Below, piece by piece: positions 7,807-16,311 of a stretch of 64,000 nucleotides of DNA; position 1 is the first letter of the stretch, and each line of letters begins with the position of its first letter. A program made the translations under genes and the position numbers. This stretch comes from Leucobacter sp. Psy1. Lineage in GTDB: Bacteria; Actinomycetota; Actinomycetes; Actinomycetales; Microbacteriaceae. The notes under the pieces are model-generated. The model saw only the letters and a list, made by a program, of their open reading frames with translations. It did no database searches and was not told where the DNA came from. The stretch is from NCBI RefSeq assembly GCF_020096995.1, contig NZ_CP083692.1, positions 1,302,001 to 1,366,000 of the forward strand, given 5' to 3'.

Positions 7807-9678
7807 GTGCAGTTTCACCACCACGGGTACGTGTCCACCGATCCGCGCGTCGAACCGGCTCGCGGGGTCGGGCTCGATCGGCCGGACGACCTGCCGGGTG
7901 AAGTCGATGTGCTCATCGTGGGTTCCGGCCCGGCGGGAATCGTCGCTGCAGCACAGCTCGCCCAATTTCCCGATGTCGTGACCCGCATCGTCGAGCGCCG
8001 CCCCGAGCGTCTCGCGATCGGTCAGGCGGACGGGATCCAGGCGCGCAGCGTCGAGACGTTCCAGGCGTTCGGATTCGCCCAGCAGATCATCCAGGAGGCG
8101 TACCAGATCACCGAGATGGCGTTCTGGAAGCCGAGTGCGGAAACGCCGCGCGACATCACCCGCACCGCGGTCGCCCCAGACGACCCTGCGGGGATCAGCG
8201 AGTTTCCGCACCTCATCGTGAACCAGGCCAGGGTGATCGACTACTTCGCCGAGTACGCGCAGCATTCGCCTGCGCGCGGAGCGGTGGACTACGGCTACGA
8301 GTTCGTCGGACTCGTCGTCGAGGACTCGGGCGACCGCCCCGTCGTCGTCACCCTGCGGCGCACCTCCGGGCCGGACTCGGGATCCGAGGTGACGGTGCGG
8401 GCGAAGTACGTGGTCGGAGCGGACGGAGCCCGCTCGGGCGTGCGTCGCGCCATCGGCGGTACGCTCGCCGGCGACCAGGCCTTCCACGCCTGGGGCGTGA
8501 TGGACACGCTCGCGGTCACCGACTTCCCCGACATCCGGAAGAAGTGCGCGATCCAGTCTCACGACGGCGGCAACATTCTCCACATCCCGCGGGAGGGCAA
8601 CCACCTCTTCCGGATGTACGTCGACCTCGGCGAGGTCGACGAGACCGATGGGGGTCGGGTGCGCGAGACGCCTCTCGAGGCGATCATCGAGCGGGCCCAG
8701 GCGATCCTGCACCCCTACACCCTGGACGTGAAGCACGTCGCCTGGCACAGCGTGTACGAGGTCGCCCACCGCCTCACCGACCGGTTCGACGACGCCGAGA
8801 CCTCACCCGACGGCAAGCCGCGCGTATTCCTCCTCGGCGACGCGTGCCACACCCACAGTGCCAAAGCCGGGCAGGGGATGAACGTATCGATGCAGGACGG
8901 CTGGAACCTCGCATGGAAGCTCGGGTACGTGCTCGAGGGGCGCAGCGACGAGACGTTGCTGCGCACGTACTCCGACGAGCGTCAGGTCGTGGCGAAGAAC
9001 CTCATCGACTTCGACCGGGAGTGGTCGACGATGATGGCGAAGCGGCCCGAGGAGTTCAGCTCTCCCTCGGAGCTCGAGGACTTCTATGTCGCAACCGCCG
9101 AGTTCCCCGCTGGCTTCATGACGGAGTACGCGCCGTCGATGATCACGGGTGATACCGCGCATCAGGAGCTCGCATCCGGGTTCCCGGTCGGGAAGCGGTT
9201 CAAGTCCGCGCCGACGGTGCGCGTCGCCGATGCCGTGCGGATCCACCTCGGTCACCACCACCGGGCGGACGGCCGGTACCGCGTTTACGCGTTCGCCGAT
9301 GCCGGCGGAGCGGCACTGGAGCGGTGGGCGAAGTGGATGCACGAGGATCCCGCTTCGCCGGTGCGGCGCTGCACTCCTCAGGGTGCCAATCTCGACGCGA
9401 TTGTCGACGTGAAGGCCGTCTACCCGCAGGACTACTCCGAGATCGACGTCACGCGAGTACCGCAGATCTTCCTGCCGAGAACCGGGCCCTTCGACCTCAT
9501 CGACTACGAGAAGGTCTACGCGACCGAAGACGGGAACGACATCTTCGCCGAACGGGGTATCGGCCGCGACGGCGCGGTGGTCGTGGTGCGGCCCGATCAG
9601 TACGTGGCGGCGGTCCTGCCGCTCGATGCCCCCGAAGCCCTCGGCGAGCTCCTCGAGCGAGTGCTGCTCGCCCGCTGA
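7807..9678 (+). CDS. FAD-dependent aromatic monooxygenase, 3-hydroxybenzoate 4-monooxygenase-like
   Basis: Flavoprotein hydroxylase of 623 residues, in the size class of phenol 2-monooxygenase and 3-hydroxybenzoate 4-hydroxylase (MobA). N-terminal FAD dinucleotide-binding motif VLIVGSGPAG (about 35-44), middle GADGARSGVRR (the DG motif binding FAD and NADPH), and GDACHTHSAKAGQGMNVSMQ (the GD motif). The last 200 residues form the thioredoxin-like dimerisation domain typical of this subfamily. The opening MQFHHHGY and the run after the FAD motif closely resemble MobA. GTG start with AAAGGAG 5 bases upstream. It is monocistronic beside a divergent IclR gene. The substrate is inferred; other phenols are possible, and no ring-cleavage gene is nearby. 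Confidence 0.85.
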   Translation: MQFHHHGYVSTDPRVEPARGVGLDRPDDLPGEVDVLIVGSGPAGIVAAAQLAQFPDVVTRIVERRPERLAIGQADGIQARSVETFQAFGFAQQIIQEAYQITEMAFWKPSAETPRDITRTAVAPDDPAGISEFPHLIVNQARVIDYFAEYAQHSPARGAVDYGYEFVGLVVEDSGDRPVVVTLRRTSGPDSGSEVTVRAKYVVGADGARSGVRRAIGGTLAGDQAFHAWGVMDTLAVTDFPDIRKKCAIQSHDGGNILHIPREGNHLFRMYVDLGEVDETDGGRVRETPLEAIIERAQAILHPYTLDVKHVAWHSVYEVAHRLTDRFDDAETSPDGKPRVFLLGDACHTHSAKAGQGMNVSMQDGWNLAWKLGYVLEGRSDETLLRTYSDERQVVAKNLIDFDREWSTMMAKRPEEFSSPSELEDFYVATAEFPAGFMTEYAPSMITGDTAHQELASGFPVGKRFKSAPTVRVADAVRIHLGHHHRADGRYRVYAFADAGGAALERWAKWMHEDPASPVRRCTPQGANLDAIVDVKAVYPQDYSEIDVTRVPQIFLPRTGPFDLIDYEKVYATEDGNDIFAERGIGRDGAVVVVRPDQYVAAVLPLDAPEALGELLERVLLAR

Positions 9679-9725
9679 CGCGGCGTGTCGCCATGCCGGG
9701 AATCGCGGTACCGCGACGAGGGGCG

Positions 9726-9731
9726 TAAGCT
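9726..9731 (+). promoter_or_regulatory. -10 box of a leaderless promoter for the DeaD-type helicase gene
   Basis: TAAGCT followed by 6 bases and then the second of two adjacent in-frame ATGs (9738). The spacing favours that ATG over the one at 9735. Confidence 0.4.
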
Positions 9732-9737
9732 TGTATG

Positions 9738-11861
9738 ATGACCTCTTCTGAGCACGCACCGCACACTCCGGCTGGCGACACTGAACACACGACGCCGAAC
9801 GAGCCCGCGCAGGCGGCTGAGACGGGCGAGCAGGCCGCATCGCAGGCCGAGGGCGAGCTCACCTTCTCCGACCTCGCCCTGAGCGCCGACGTGCTCAAGG
9901 GGCTCAAGGACGTCGGGTACGAGACGCCCTCCGCGATCCAGGCAGCGACGATCCCCGTTCTGCTCGAGGGGCGCGACGTCGTCGGCCTCGCGCAGACCGG
10001 CACCGGCAAGACGGCCGCGTTCGCGCTGCCCATCCTGTCGCGCCTGGACGTCTCCCAGAAGACGCCACCGCAGGCGCTCGTGCTCGCACCGACTCGTGAG
10101 CTCGCGCTGCAGGTCTGCGAGGCCTTCGAGAGCTACGCCGCCCGCATGAAGAACGTGCACGTGCTTCCCGTCTACGGCGGGCAGGGCTACGGAGTGCAGC
10201 TGTCGGCCCTGCGCCGTGGCGTGCACATCGTCGTCGGCACGCCCGGCCGCATCATGGACCACCTCGACAAGGGCACGCTCGACCTCTCCGAGCTGAAGTA
10301 CCTCGTGCTTGATGAGGCCGACGAGATGCTGAAGATGGGCTTCGCTGAAGACGTCGAGACGATCCTCGCCGATACGCCCGACGACAAGCAGGTCGCGCTC
10401 TTCTCGGCCACCATGCCCGCGCAGATCCGCCGGATCTCGCAGCAGCACCTCAACAACCCCGAAGAGATCAAGATCGCGGGAAAGACGCAGACGAGCGCGA
10501 ACACCACGCAGCGTTACGTGGTGGTCTCGTACACGCAGAAGCTCGACGCGCTCACCCGCATCCTCGAGATCGAGAACTTCGACGGTCTGATCGTCTTCAC
10601 CCGGACGCGCAACGATACCGAGCAGGTCGCGGAGAAGCTGCGTGCTCGCGGCTACTCGGCCGCCGCCATCAACGGCGACGTTGCGCAGGCGCAGCGCGAG
10701 CGCACCGTCAATCAGCTGAAGTCGGGCAAGCTCGACATTCTCGTCGCAACCGATGTGGCTGCCCGCGGACTCGACGTGGAGCGCATCACCCACGTCATCA
10801 ACTACGACCTGCCGATCGACACCGAGTCCTACGTGCACCGCATCGGCCGCACGGGCCGCGCAGGCCGGTCCGGTGACGCGATCAGCTTCGTCACCCCGCG
10901 TGAACGTCGCATGCTGAAGTCGATCGAGAAGGCGACGCGCCAGCCGCTGACGCAGATGCCGCTCCCCGGCATCGAAGAGGTCAATGCGACCCGCCTCTCG
11001 CGCTTCGACGACGCCATCACCGCGGCCCTCGCCGAGACGGAGCGCGTGGAGCGCTTCCGCGACATCATCGCGCACTACGTGCGGAACCACGATGTGCCCG
11101 AAGCCGACGTCGCCGCTGCGCTCGCGGTCGTGTCGCAGGGCGACACGCCGCTACTGCTCGACGAGAACGACGACAAGAAGTTCGCTCGGGACCGTGCCCA
11201 GGCCGCGCGCTTCCTGGAAGAGGGCGACGGCAAGCGAGACCGTCGCGACGATCGCGAGCGCGGTGAGCGTCGGAGCCGCCCGAGCGGGTCGCTGAGCACC
11301 TACCGCATCGAGGTCGGCAAGCGCCACCAGGTTGATCCCCGCCAGATCGTCGGCGCGCTCGCGAACGAGGGCGGCCTCAACCGCGACGACTTCGGCAAGA
11401 TCACGATCCGACCCGACTTCTCGCTGGTCGAGCTGCCCGCGGACCTCTCCGACGACCTGCTCGCCCGTCTCGCCGACACCCGCGTGAGCGGCCAGGCGAT
11501 CCAGATCAAGCGCGACAACGGACCGCGCCGCGGGCGCGATGACGACCGTGGCGGTTCGCGAGGCTACAGCCGCGACCGCGACGGCGGCCGGGATCGCGAC
11601 GGCGGCGGTCGTGGACGCTTCGACCGCGACGACCGCGGAGACCGCGGCGGCAACCGTCAGGATCGACGCGGACGCGACTTCGGAGGGGACCGCCGTGGCG
11701 GTGGCTCCGATCGTGGCGGACGCTCGTGGGATCGCGATGACCGCGGCTCGGGTCGAGGCGGGTACTCCCGCGACGATCGTGACGGCCGGGGCGGTCGTGA
11801 CGACCGTCGCGGTCGCGACGACCGCGGTCAGTCCGACGGTAAGCGCAAGCCGCGCTGGTAG
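9738..11861 (+). CDS. deaD: DEAD-box ATP-dependent RNA helicase, DeaD/CsdA type
   Basis: RNA-unwinding protein for ribosome assembly and mRNA turnover, 707 residues. An acidic N-terminal tail is followed by the two RecA lobes: Q motif region, AQTGTGKT (85-92), PTREL, DEAD (192-195), SAT, and HRIGRTGRAGR. A DbpA-type RNA-binding domain follows (about 520-595, starting TYRIEVGKRHQVDPRQIVGAL), then a long Arg/Gly/Asp-rich RGG-like tail ending GKRKPRW. That architecture is DeaD rather than RhlE. Start 9738 is chosen because a TAAGCT hexamer lies 6 bases before it; 9735 is also an in-frame ATG. A second DEAD helicase lies at 55398. Confidence 0.92.
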   Translation: MTSSEHAPHTPAGDTEHTTPNEPAQAAETGEQAASQAEGELTFSDLALSADVLKGLKDVGYETPSAIQAATIPVLLEGRDVVGLAQTGTGKTAAFALPILSRLDVSQKTPPQALVLAPTRELALQVCEAFESYAARMKNVHVLPVYGGQGYGVQLSALRRGVHIVVGTPGRIMDHLDKGTLDLSELKYLVLDEADEMLKMGFAEDVETILADTPDDKQVALFSATMPAQIRRISQQHLNNPEEIKIAGKTQTSANTTQRYVVVSYTQKLDALTRILEIENFDGLIVFTRTRNDTEQVAEKLRARGYSAAAINGDVAQAQRERTVNQLKSGKLDILVATDVAARGLDVERITHVINYDLPIDTESYVHRIGRTGRAGRSGDAISFVTPRERRMLKSIEKATRQPLTQMPLPGIEEVNATRLSRFDDAITAALAETERVERFRDIIAHYVRNHDVPEADVAAALAVVSQGDTPLLLDENDDKKFARDRAQAARFLEEGDGKRDRRDDRERGERRSRPSGSLSTYRIEVGKRHQVDPRQIVGALANEGGLNRDDFGKITIRPDFSLVELPADLSDDLLARLADTRVSGQAIQIKRDNGPRRGRDDDRGGSRGYSRDRDGGRDRDGGGRGRFDRDDRGDRGGNRQDRRGRDFGGDRRGGGSDRGGRSWDRDDRGSGRGGYSRDDRDGRGGRDDRRGRDDRGQSDGKRKPRW

Positions 11862-11923
11862 TCCCCGCGGCGCCGGTTCGGCGAACGGCACCGGGAGTGG
11901 CAGACTGTTCTCCATCGTGAGAA

Positions 11924-11943
11924 CCGGCACGACGGCGTGCCGG
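11924..11943 (+). other. Small hairpin before the amine oxidase Shine-Dalgarno
   Basis: 8-bp perfect stem (CCGGCACG/CGTGCCGG) with an ACGG loop, 7 bases before the GAAGGAG of the amine oxidase gene. It could end the helicase transcript or shade the ribosome site; no T-run follows. Confidence 0.35.
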
Positions 11944-11962
11944 GCGATGTGAAGGAGTCGCC

Positions 11963-13909
11963 ATGGCGCTGCACCCGCTGGATTCGCTGACCGCCGACGA
12001 ACTGTCGGCCACCTCGTCCCTGCTCGCGCGCGAGCACGGGATCGACGGGGGTTGGCGCTACGCCTCGATCATTCTGCGCGAGCCGCCGAAAGCGGAGATG
12101 CGCGCCTGGCGAGCGGGCGACCCGGTCGTCCGCCGATCCCTATCGGTGCTCTGGGAGAAGCGGACGAACGAGGTCTTCGAAGCCGTCGTGAACCTCACCG
12201 AGGGCACCGTGGAATCGTGGACGGGGAAGCCGGGGGTCACCCCGAACTTCACCGTCGACGAGTACCACGAGTGCGACGAGGTACTGCGAGCGGAACCCGC
12301 GGTTCGTGCCGCGCTCGAGCAACGCGGAGTGAACGTCGACCTCGTGCTGTTCGACCTCTGGACCTATGGCAATGCCGTGATGCCGCCCCAGTGGCGGGAC
12401 CGCCGTCTCGGCTGGGTGGACATCTGGGTGCGAGCGACCCCGAACGGGAACCCTTACGCGCACCCGCTCAGCGGGATGAAGATCATCGTCGACGTGAACA
12501 CCATGGAGGTGCTCGAGATTGACGAGGGCCACGACCGAGGGTTCCCCGCCGTCGACGCCGAGTACACACCGGAACTGCGGAATGAGACGCCGCGGACCGA
12601 CCTGAAGCCCCTCGAGATCACCCAGCCGGAGGGCGTCTCGTTCTCCCTCGACGGGTCGCTGCTGCGCTGGCAGGACTGGGAGTTCCGCATCGGCTTCAAC
12701 TACCGCGAGGGCCCCGTGCTCCACCAGGTGCGATTCAAGGACGGCGACGAGTACCGCGACATCGCGTACCGGATGTCACTCGCCGAGATGATCGTCCCGT
12801 ACCGCGACTCGAGCTTCGATCACTACCGCCGCACCGCATTCGACATCGGCGAGTGGGGACTCGGTTACATGTGCACCTCGCTCGAACTCGGCTGCGACTG
12901 CCTCGGCGAGATCACGTACCTCGACGGGGTGCTCCCGGACACGTCGGGTCAGCCGCGCGTCACGAAGAACGCCATCTGCCTGCACGAGGAGGACGACGCC
13001 GTGCTCTGGAAGCACGTCGATCCCGACGCCGGCACCGAGGTGCGGCGCATGCGGCGCTTCGTCGTCTCGGTGCACGCGACCGTAGCGAACTACGAGTATC
13101 TCGTCTACTGGCGCTTCTACCCCGACGGAAACATTGAGTGCGAGATCCGCGCGACGGGCATCATGGTCTCAACGCCGATGGAGGACGCATCGGCGACCCA
13201 CCCGACCGGCACCGTCGTCGACCAGCGCACGTATGCGCCGTTCCACCAGCACTTCCTGGTCGCCCGCCTCGATCTCGACGTCGACGGCGATGACAACACT
13301 GTCGTCGAGTCCGATTCGATGGCCGCGCCGATCAGCGATGCGAACCCCTTTGGCCTCGACCTCCACACGCGCGGCACCGTCATCGCCTCAGAGTCGGAGG
13401 CCGGTCGCGTGTTCGACTGGGAGCGGCAGCGATCCTGGAAGGTGCAGAACCCGAACCGCCTGAACGCATGGGGCGCGCCGACGGCGTACAAGCTGGTGCC
13501 CTCGGCGTCGTTCCCGGCGATGCTCGACGAGTCCTCCCCGATCCTGCAGCGAAACCCGGTCATCGGGAAGACGCTCTGGGTGACGAAGCACCACGACGGC
13601 GAGCTCTGGCCGGCGGGCGACTACCCGACGCAGTCAGCCGATGATCTCGGCAACGGGATGAGCGCGTGGATCGCTGACGACGAGAATCTCGTCGACACCG
13701 ACGTGGTCCTCTGGTACGTGTTCGGCATCCACCACATCACCCGCACCGAGGACTGGCCGATCATGCCCGTCGACAAGGTGGCGTTCACGCTGAAGCCGTT
13801 CGGGTTCTTCGACCGGAACCCGTCGCTCGACGCGCCGCGCTCGAAGCCGCACGGGGCTGCGGGAGACGCGTGCTGCGGCGGTGGCGAGGCCTGCGCCTGC
13901 GAGCACTAG
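11963..13909 (+). CDS. Copper-containing primary amine oxidase
   Basis: Topaquinone enzyme converting primary amines to aldehydes with release of ammonia and hydrogen peroxide; 648 residues. The cofactor precursor is Tyr377 in VANYEY. The catalytic base is Asp294 in FDIGEWGLG. Copper ligands are His428 and His430 (PFHQHF) and His591 (IHHITRTEDWP). Numbering and order follow the Arthrobacter phenylethylamine/histamine oxidases closely. No signal peptide is visible, so it is cytoplasmic. The C-terminus ends in a Cys-rich tail (CCGGGEACACEH), which may bind copper. GAAGGAG lies 5 bases before the ATG. The FeaR-like regulator and MoaF gene lie 8-10 kb away, so a shared amine regulon is possible. 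Confidence 0.95.
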   Translation: MALHPLDSLTADELSATSSLLAREHGIDGGWRYASIILREPPKAEMRAWRAGDPVVRRSLSVLWEKRTNEVFEAVVNLTEGTVESWTGKPGVTPNFTVDEYHECDEVLRAEPAVRAALEQRGVNVDLVLFDLWTYGNAVMPPQWRDRRLGWVDIWVRATPNGNPYAHPLSGMKIIVDVNTMEVLEIDEGHDRGFPAVDAEYTPELRNETPRTDLKPLEITQPEGVSFSLDGSLLRWQDWEFRIGFNYREGPVLHQVRFKDGDEYRDIAYRMSLAEMIVPYRDSSFDHYRRTAFDIGEWGLGYMCTSLELGCDCLGEITYLDGVLPDTSGQPRVTKNAICLHEEDDAVLWKHVDPDAGTEVRRMRRFVVSVHATVANYEYLVYWRFYPDGNIECEIRATGIMVSTPMEDASATHPTGTVVDQRTYAPFHQHFLVARLDLDVDGDDNTVVESDSMAAPISDANPFGLDLHTRGTVIASESEAGRVFDWERQRSWKVQNPNRLNAWGAPTAYKLVPSASFPAMLDESSPILQRNPVIGKTLWVTKHHDGELWPAGDYPTQSADDLGNGMSAWIADDENLVDTDVVLWYVFGIHHITRTEDWPIMPVDKVAFTLKPFGFFDRNPSLDAPRSKPHGAAGDACCGGGEACACEH

Positions 13910-13921
13910 GTCCGCGCGGCT

Positions 13922-13955
13922 CTGGCCCTGGCACGGGCCCTGGCCCTGGCCCTGG
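13922..13955. repeat. Short CTGGCC-type direct repeats
   Basis: Four to five tandem CTGGCC(C) units just after the amine oxidase stop. They are low-complexity, and similar units recur inside the helicase gene near 55,500. Confidence 0.4.
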
Positions 13956-13967
13956 TCACCCCGTTGA

Positions 13968-14018
13968 GTGGAGGGTTTCGCATGCTATTCGGTGAGAATT
14001 CCATGCGTAACCCTCCAC
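13968..14018. repeat. Long inverted repeat between convergent genes
   Basis: 17-base arms (GTGGAGGGTTTCGCATG and its complement, one mismatch) around a 17-base loop, in the 156-base gap between the amine oxidase gene and the convergent MFS gene. It could act as a bidirectional terminator or be a dispersed palindromic element. No T-run follows on either strand, and the arms are less GC-rich than the other terminators in this window. Confidence 0.6.
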
Positions 14019-14065
14019 CGAACCCTCGACTGAACCGCGTGCTGGCCTGATCGGCCGATGTTGGA

Positions 14066-15367
14066 CTACTCGCGCGGCAGCACGCGGTGCGCGAGCGCGC
14101 CCCCGACCGCGGTGGCGAGCCCGAACGTCGCGAACAGGAGCGCGGGCCCCCACGACCCGCCGCCCGACCACCCGAGCGATGCCTGCGCTGCAAGCGGGAG
14201 GAACCCGCCGACGACGGCAGCCAGGTTGTAGCCGAGACTCACTCCCGAGTAGCGGAGTTCGGTGGGGAAGAGGCCGGCGAGGGCCGATCCTGCCACGCCG
14301 TAGGCGAGGATCACCGCCGAGAGCCCCAGGCTCAGCGCCGCCACCGCGGCGAGCGGGTGCTGCGTGTCGACGAGCCAGAAGACCGGGAATGCGACGGCGG
14401 TGGTGGCGAGCCCACCCCACAGCGTCACGCGCCCCGGCCCGAAGCGGGTGGCGAGGCGGCCAGACCAGATCGTGACGAACGCCTGTACGACCGCCGCGAT
14501 GAGCATGGCGTTCACCATGATCTGACGGTCGATGCCGCGCTCGTTGGCGCCGAAGTTCACGAGGAACGTGTTCATGAAATAGAAGCCGCCGACGCCCAGC
14601 ATGGAGACCAGGATCGCGATCCCGAGCCGGCCAGGCGCGCGCCTGAAGAGTTCGATAAGGGGAACCCGCGGCCTCGTGCCCGCAGCGGCGATGCGGGAGA
14701 ACTCGGGTGATTCCTCGATTTTCGCCCGCATGATGAGCGCGATGACGAGCATCGGGAGCGCCGCGATGAAGGGGAGTCGCCAGCCCCAGGCGTCGAAGGA
14801 TTCCTCGGGGAGGAGGAGCACGAGGGTGAACGCTCCGCTCGAGAGCAGCGTGGCGATGGGGGAGGAGAGTTGCACGAGTGCCGCGAGCTTGCTGCGCTGT
14901 TCAGCGGGCGCGTGCTCGACCGCGATGGTCATCGCGCCGCTCCACTCGCCGCCCACGGCGACGCCCTGCACGAGCCGCAGCAGCACGAGGAACACCGGAG
15001 CCGCGACGCCGATCGCCGCGAAATCGGGGAGCAGCCCCATGCACACCGTCGCAGCGCCGATCAGGGTCACGCTGAGCAGCAGCGCCGGACGGCGGCCGAT
15101 ACGGTCACCGATCGATCCGAAGAGGATCGCGCCCAGCGGCCGCGCCACGAACCCCACACCGAACGTCGCGAAAGCGGCGAGTGACGCCGCCCGCGGGTCG
15201 AGCGTCGTGAAATAGAGCCGGTTGAACACGAGGGCCGCGGCAAGGCCGAACAAGTAGTAGTCATACCACTCCATCGCGGTCCCGGCGAGGGCCGCGTACG
15301 CGACGCGGCGCGCAGATTTCGCGGAATCGCGCGGATGCTCACGCTTCGCCGGGGTGCTCAGGGTCAT
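14066..15367 (-). CDS. MFS transporter, metabolite:proton symporter (ShiA/ProP-like)
   Basis: Inner-membrane symporter of about 433 residues with 12 predicted helices. The family features are AMEWYDYYLFGLAAAL in helix 1, the loop-2 motif GSIGDRIGRRPALL, and VQGVAVGGEWSGA in helix 4, all typical of the MHS family that carries shikimate, proline/betaine, citrate or other carboxylates. Start at 15367 has GGAAGG 6 bases upstream. A possible -10 (TAAGAT, 15417-15422 on this strand) would give a leader of about 45 bases. It is convergent with the amine oxidase gene and shares the palindromic element between them. Substrate not predictable. Confidence 0.88.
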   Translation of the reverse strand: MTLSTPAKREHPRDSAKSARRVAYAALAGTAMEWYDYYLFGLAAALVFNRLYFTTLDPRAASLAAFATFGVGFVARPLGAILFGSIGDRIGRRPALLLSVTLIGAATVCMGLLPDFAAIGVAAPVFLVLLRLVQGVAVGGEWSGAMTIAVEHAPAEQRSKLAALVQLSSPIATLLSSGAFTLVLLLPEESFDAWGWRLPFIAALPMLVIALIMRAKIEESPEFSRIAAAGTRPRVPLIELFRRAPGRLGIAILVSMLGVGGFYFMNTFLVNFGANERGIDRQIMVNAMLIAAVVQAFVTIWSGRLATRFGPGRVTLWGGLATTAVAFPVFWLVDTQHPLAAVAALSLGLSAVILAYGVAGSALAGLFPTELRYSGVSLGYNLAAVVGGFLPLAAQASLGWSGGGSWGPALLFATFGLATAVGGALAHRVLPRE

Positions 15368-15523
15368 CACTTGCCTTCCACGAGGCCGTCGGGGGAAAAG
15401 TGGGGGAACATGACAAATCTTATGCCGCCCGCGCGTGCGCGAGCGGATAGGCGCTCTCGGTGCGGTCACACCCGTCTGTCGATCTCTCGTGAGCCTCGGC
15501 TCGATGCCTACAGTGGTCCAGCC

Positions 15524-16027
15524 TCAAACAGTCTTCGTACGCTCATCCGTGAGAGCGTCGAGCACCATGCTGAGCACGCGAGGGTCAGAGACGTAGCGTG
15601 TCTCTCGGTGGTCCGCCGCGAATCCGAGGGCATCCTCGCGCGACCTGAACGCTGCGACGCCCACCGAAGACACGTACGTCGCTTCGATACCGTCCGAGGG
15701 CCCGCCATCACTCACGAGATAGACGATTTCCCCAGCTTTCGGGGCGAAGACATCATCGCCGTGGAGGGGCACCGACTGCCAGCGCAGCTCCATATGCGGG
15801 ACGTCGCGATGGTCATCGATGTATGCGAGAGCGTTCGTCTCGGATGAGAAGACTCCGATGGCAGGTTCATCGAGGGTTTCGAGACCGACTTCGTACATCA
15901 CGTGGACGTAGTTGAGGCTCCCGATCGTCGACGGACTCAAACGATGCAGCAGCGCCCGAAACTTCCCCACCGCCCCGGTGAAGCGGCCGCCATGCCGGTG
16001 CACCAGAGGCTCAACCTCACGCTTCAC
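15524..16027 (-). CDS. Hypothetical protein with two internal repeats
   Basis: I do not recognise this 167-residue soluble protein. It contains two similar units: IGVFSSETNALAYIDDH (57-73) and VGVAAFRSREDALGFAADH (122-140), each preceded by a short strand, so it looks like a duplicated alpha/beta half-domain. GTG start at 16027 overlaps the end of the small membrane protein gene by 11 bases and has no Shine-Dalgarno of its own, which suggests coupled translation. A start further in, near residue 44 (MYEVGLE), is possible because the first 40 residues are not part of the repeat. Confidence 0.65.
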   Translation of the reverse strand: MKREVEPLVHRHGGRFTGAVGKFRALLHRLSPSTIGSLNYVHVMYEVGLETLDEPAIGVFSSETNALAYIDDHRDVPHMELRWQSVPLHGDDVFAPKAGEIVYLVSDGGPSDGIEATYVSSVGVAAFRSREDALGFAADHRETRYVSDPRVLSMVLDALTDERTKTV

Positions 16028-16238
16028 GGGATCGCTGGGCTGCGCGCGCTGCCCGGTATCGTCGGATGCTGTCGCCGACGCCGCTGCGCTCCGACTCTGG
16101 TGGGTCCCATACGACGACGAGAGCGGTCGCGAGCGGGCCGAGGAACAGGCCCGCCACGAACCAGATCAGCCGATTCCGATTCTTCTGCTGGGCGAGTCCT
16201 GCGGTGATCAGGGCGAGGCTGAACCAGAAGACGCCCAT
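16017..16238 (-). CDS. Small membrane protein
   Basis: 73 residues with one or two hydrophobic segments (VFWFSLALITAGLA at about 3-16, and LIWFVAGLFLGPLATALVVV at about 24-43) separated by a short basic loop, then an Arg-rich cytoplasmic tail. This is a common layout for small actinobacterial membrane proteins of unknown role. The ATG at 16238 lacks a clear Shine-Dalgarno. A GTG at 16262 with GTGGGG just before it would add 8 residues. It overlaps the downstream hypothetical gene, so the two form an operon, divergent from csaA. Confidence 0.6.
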   Translation of the reverse strand: MGVFWFSLALITAGLAQQKNRNRLIWFVAGLFLGPLATALVVVWDPPESERSGVGDSIRRYRAARAAQRSREA

Positions 16239-16299
16239 GGAGACGGTGCCGCTATCGAACACGACCCCACTGTACCCACGGCGCACTCGTGAACAAGGG

Positions 16300-16305
16300 T
16301 AGCGT
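16300..16305 (+). promoter_or_regulatory. -10 box of a leaderless promoter for csaA
   Basis: TAGCGT followed by 6 bases and then the ATG at 16312. Confidence 0.42.
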
Positions 16306-16311
16306 GGAGTC

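Noticed and set aside
7666..8769. Upstream extension of the IclR frame to 612 codons
   Set aside because: The extension is antisense to the monooxygenase gene. The conserved IclR protein starts at 7665 behind a ribosome site.
9703..9716. Palindrome TCGCGGTACCGCGA before deaD
   Set aside because: Perfect but with no loop, so it cannot form a hairpin, and it is not positioned like an operator. Left as coincidence in GC-rich sequence.
9597..11090. Minus-strand 497-codon frame
   Set aside because: Antisense shadow of the DeaD-type helicase gene; no family resemblance, biased composition.
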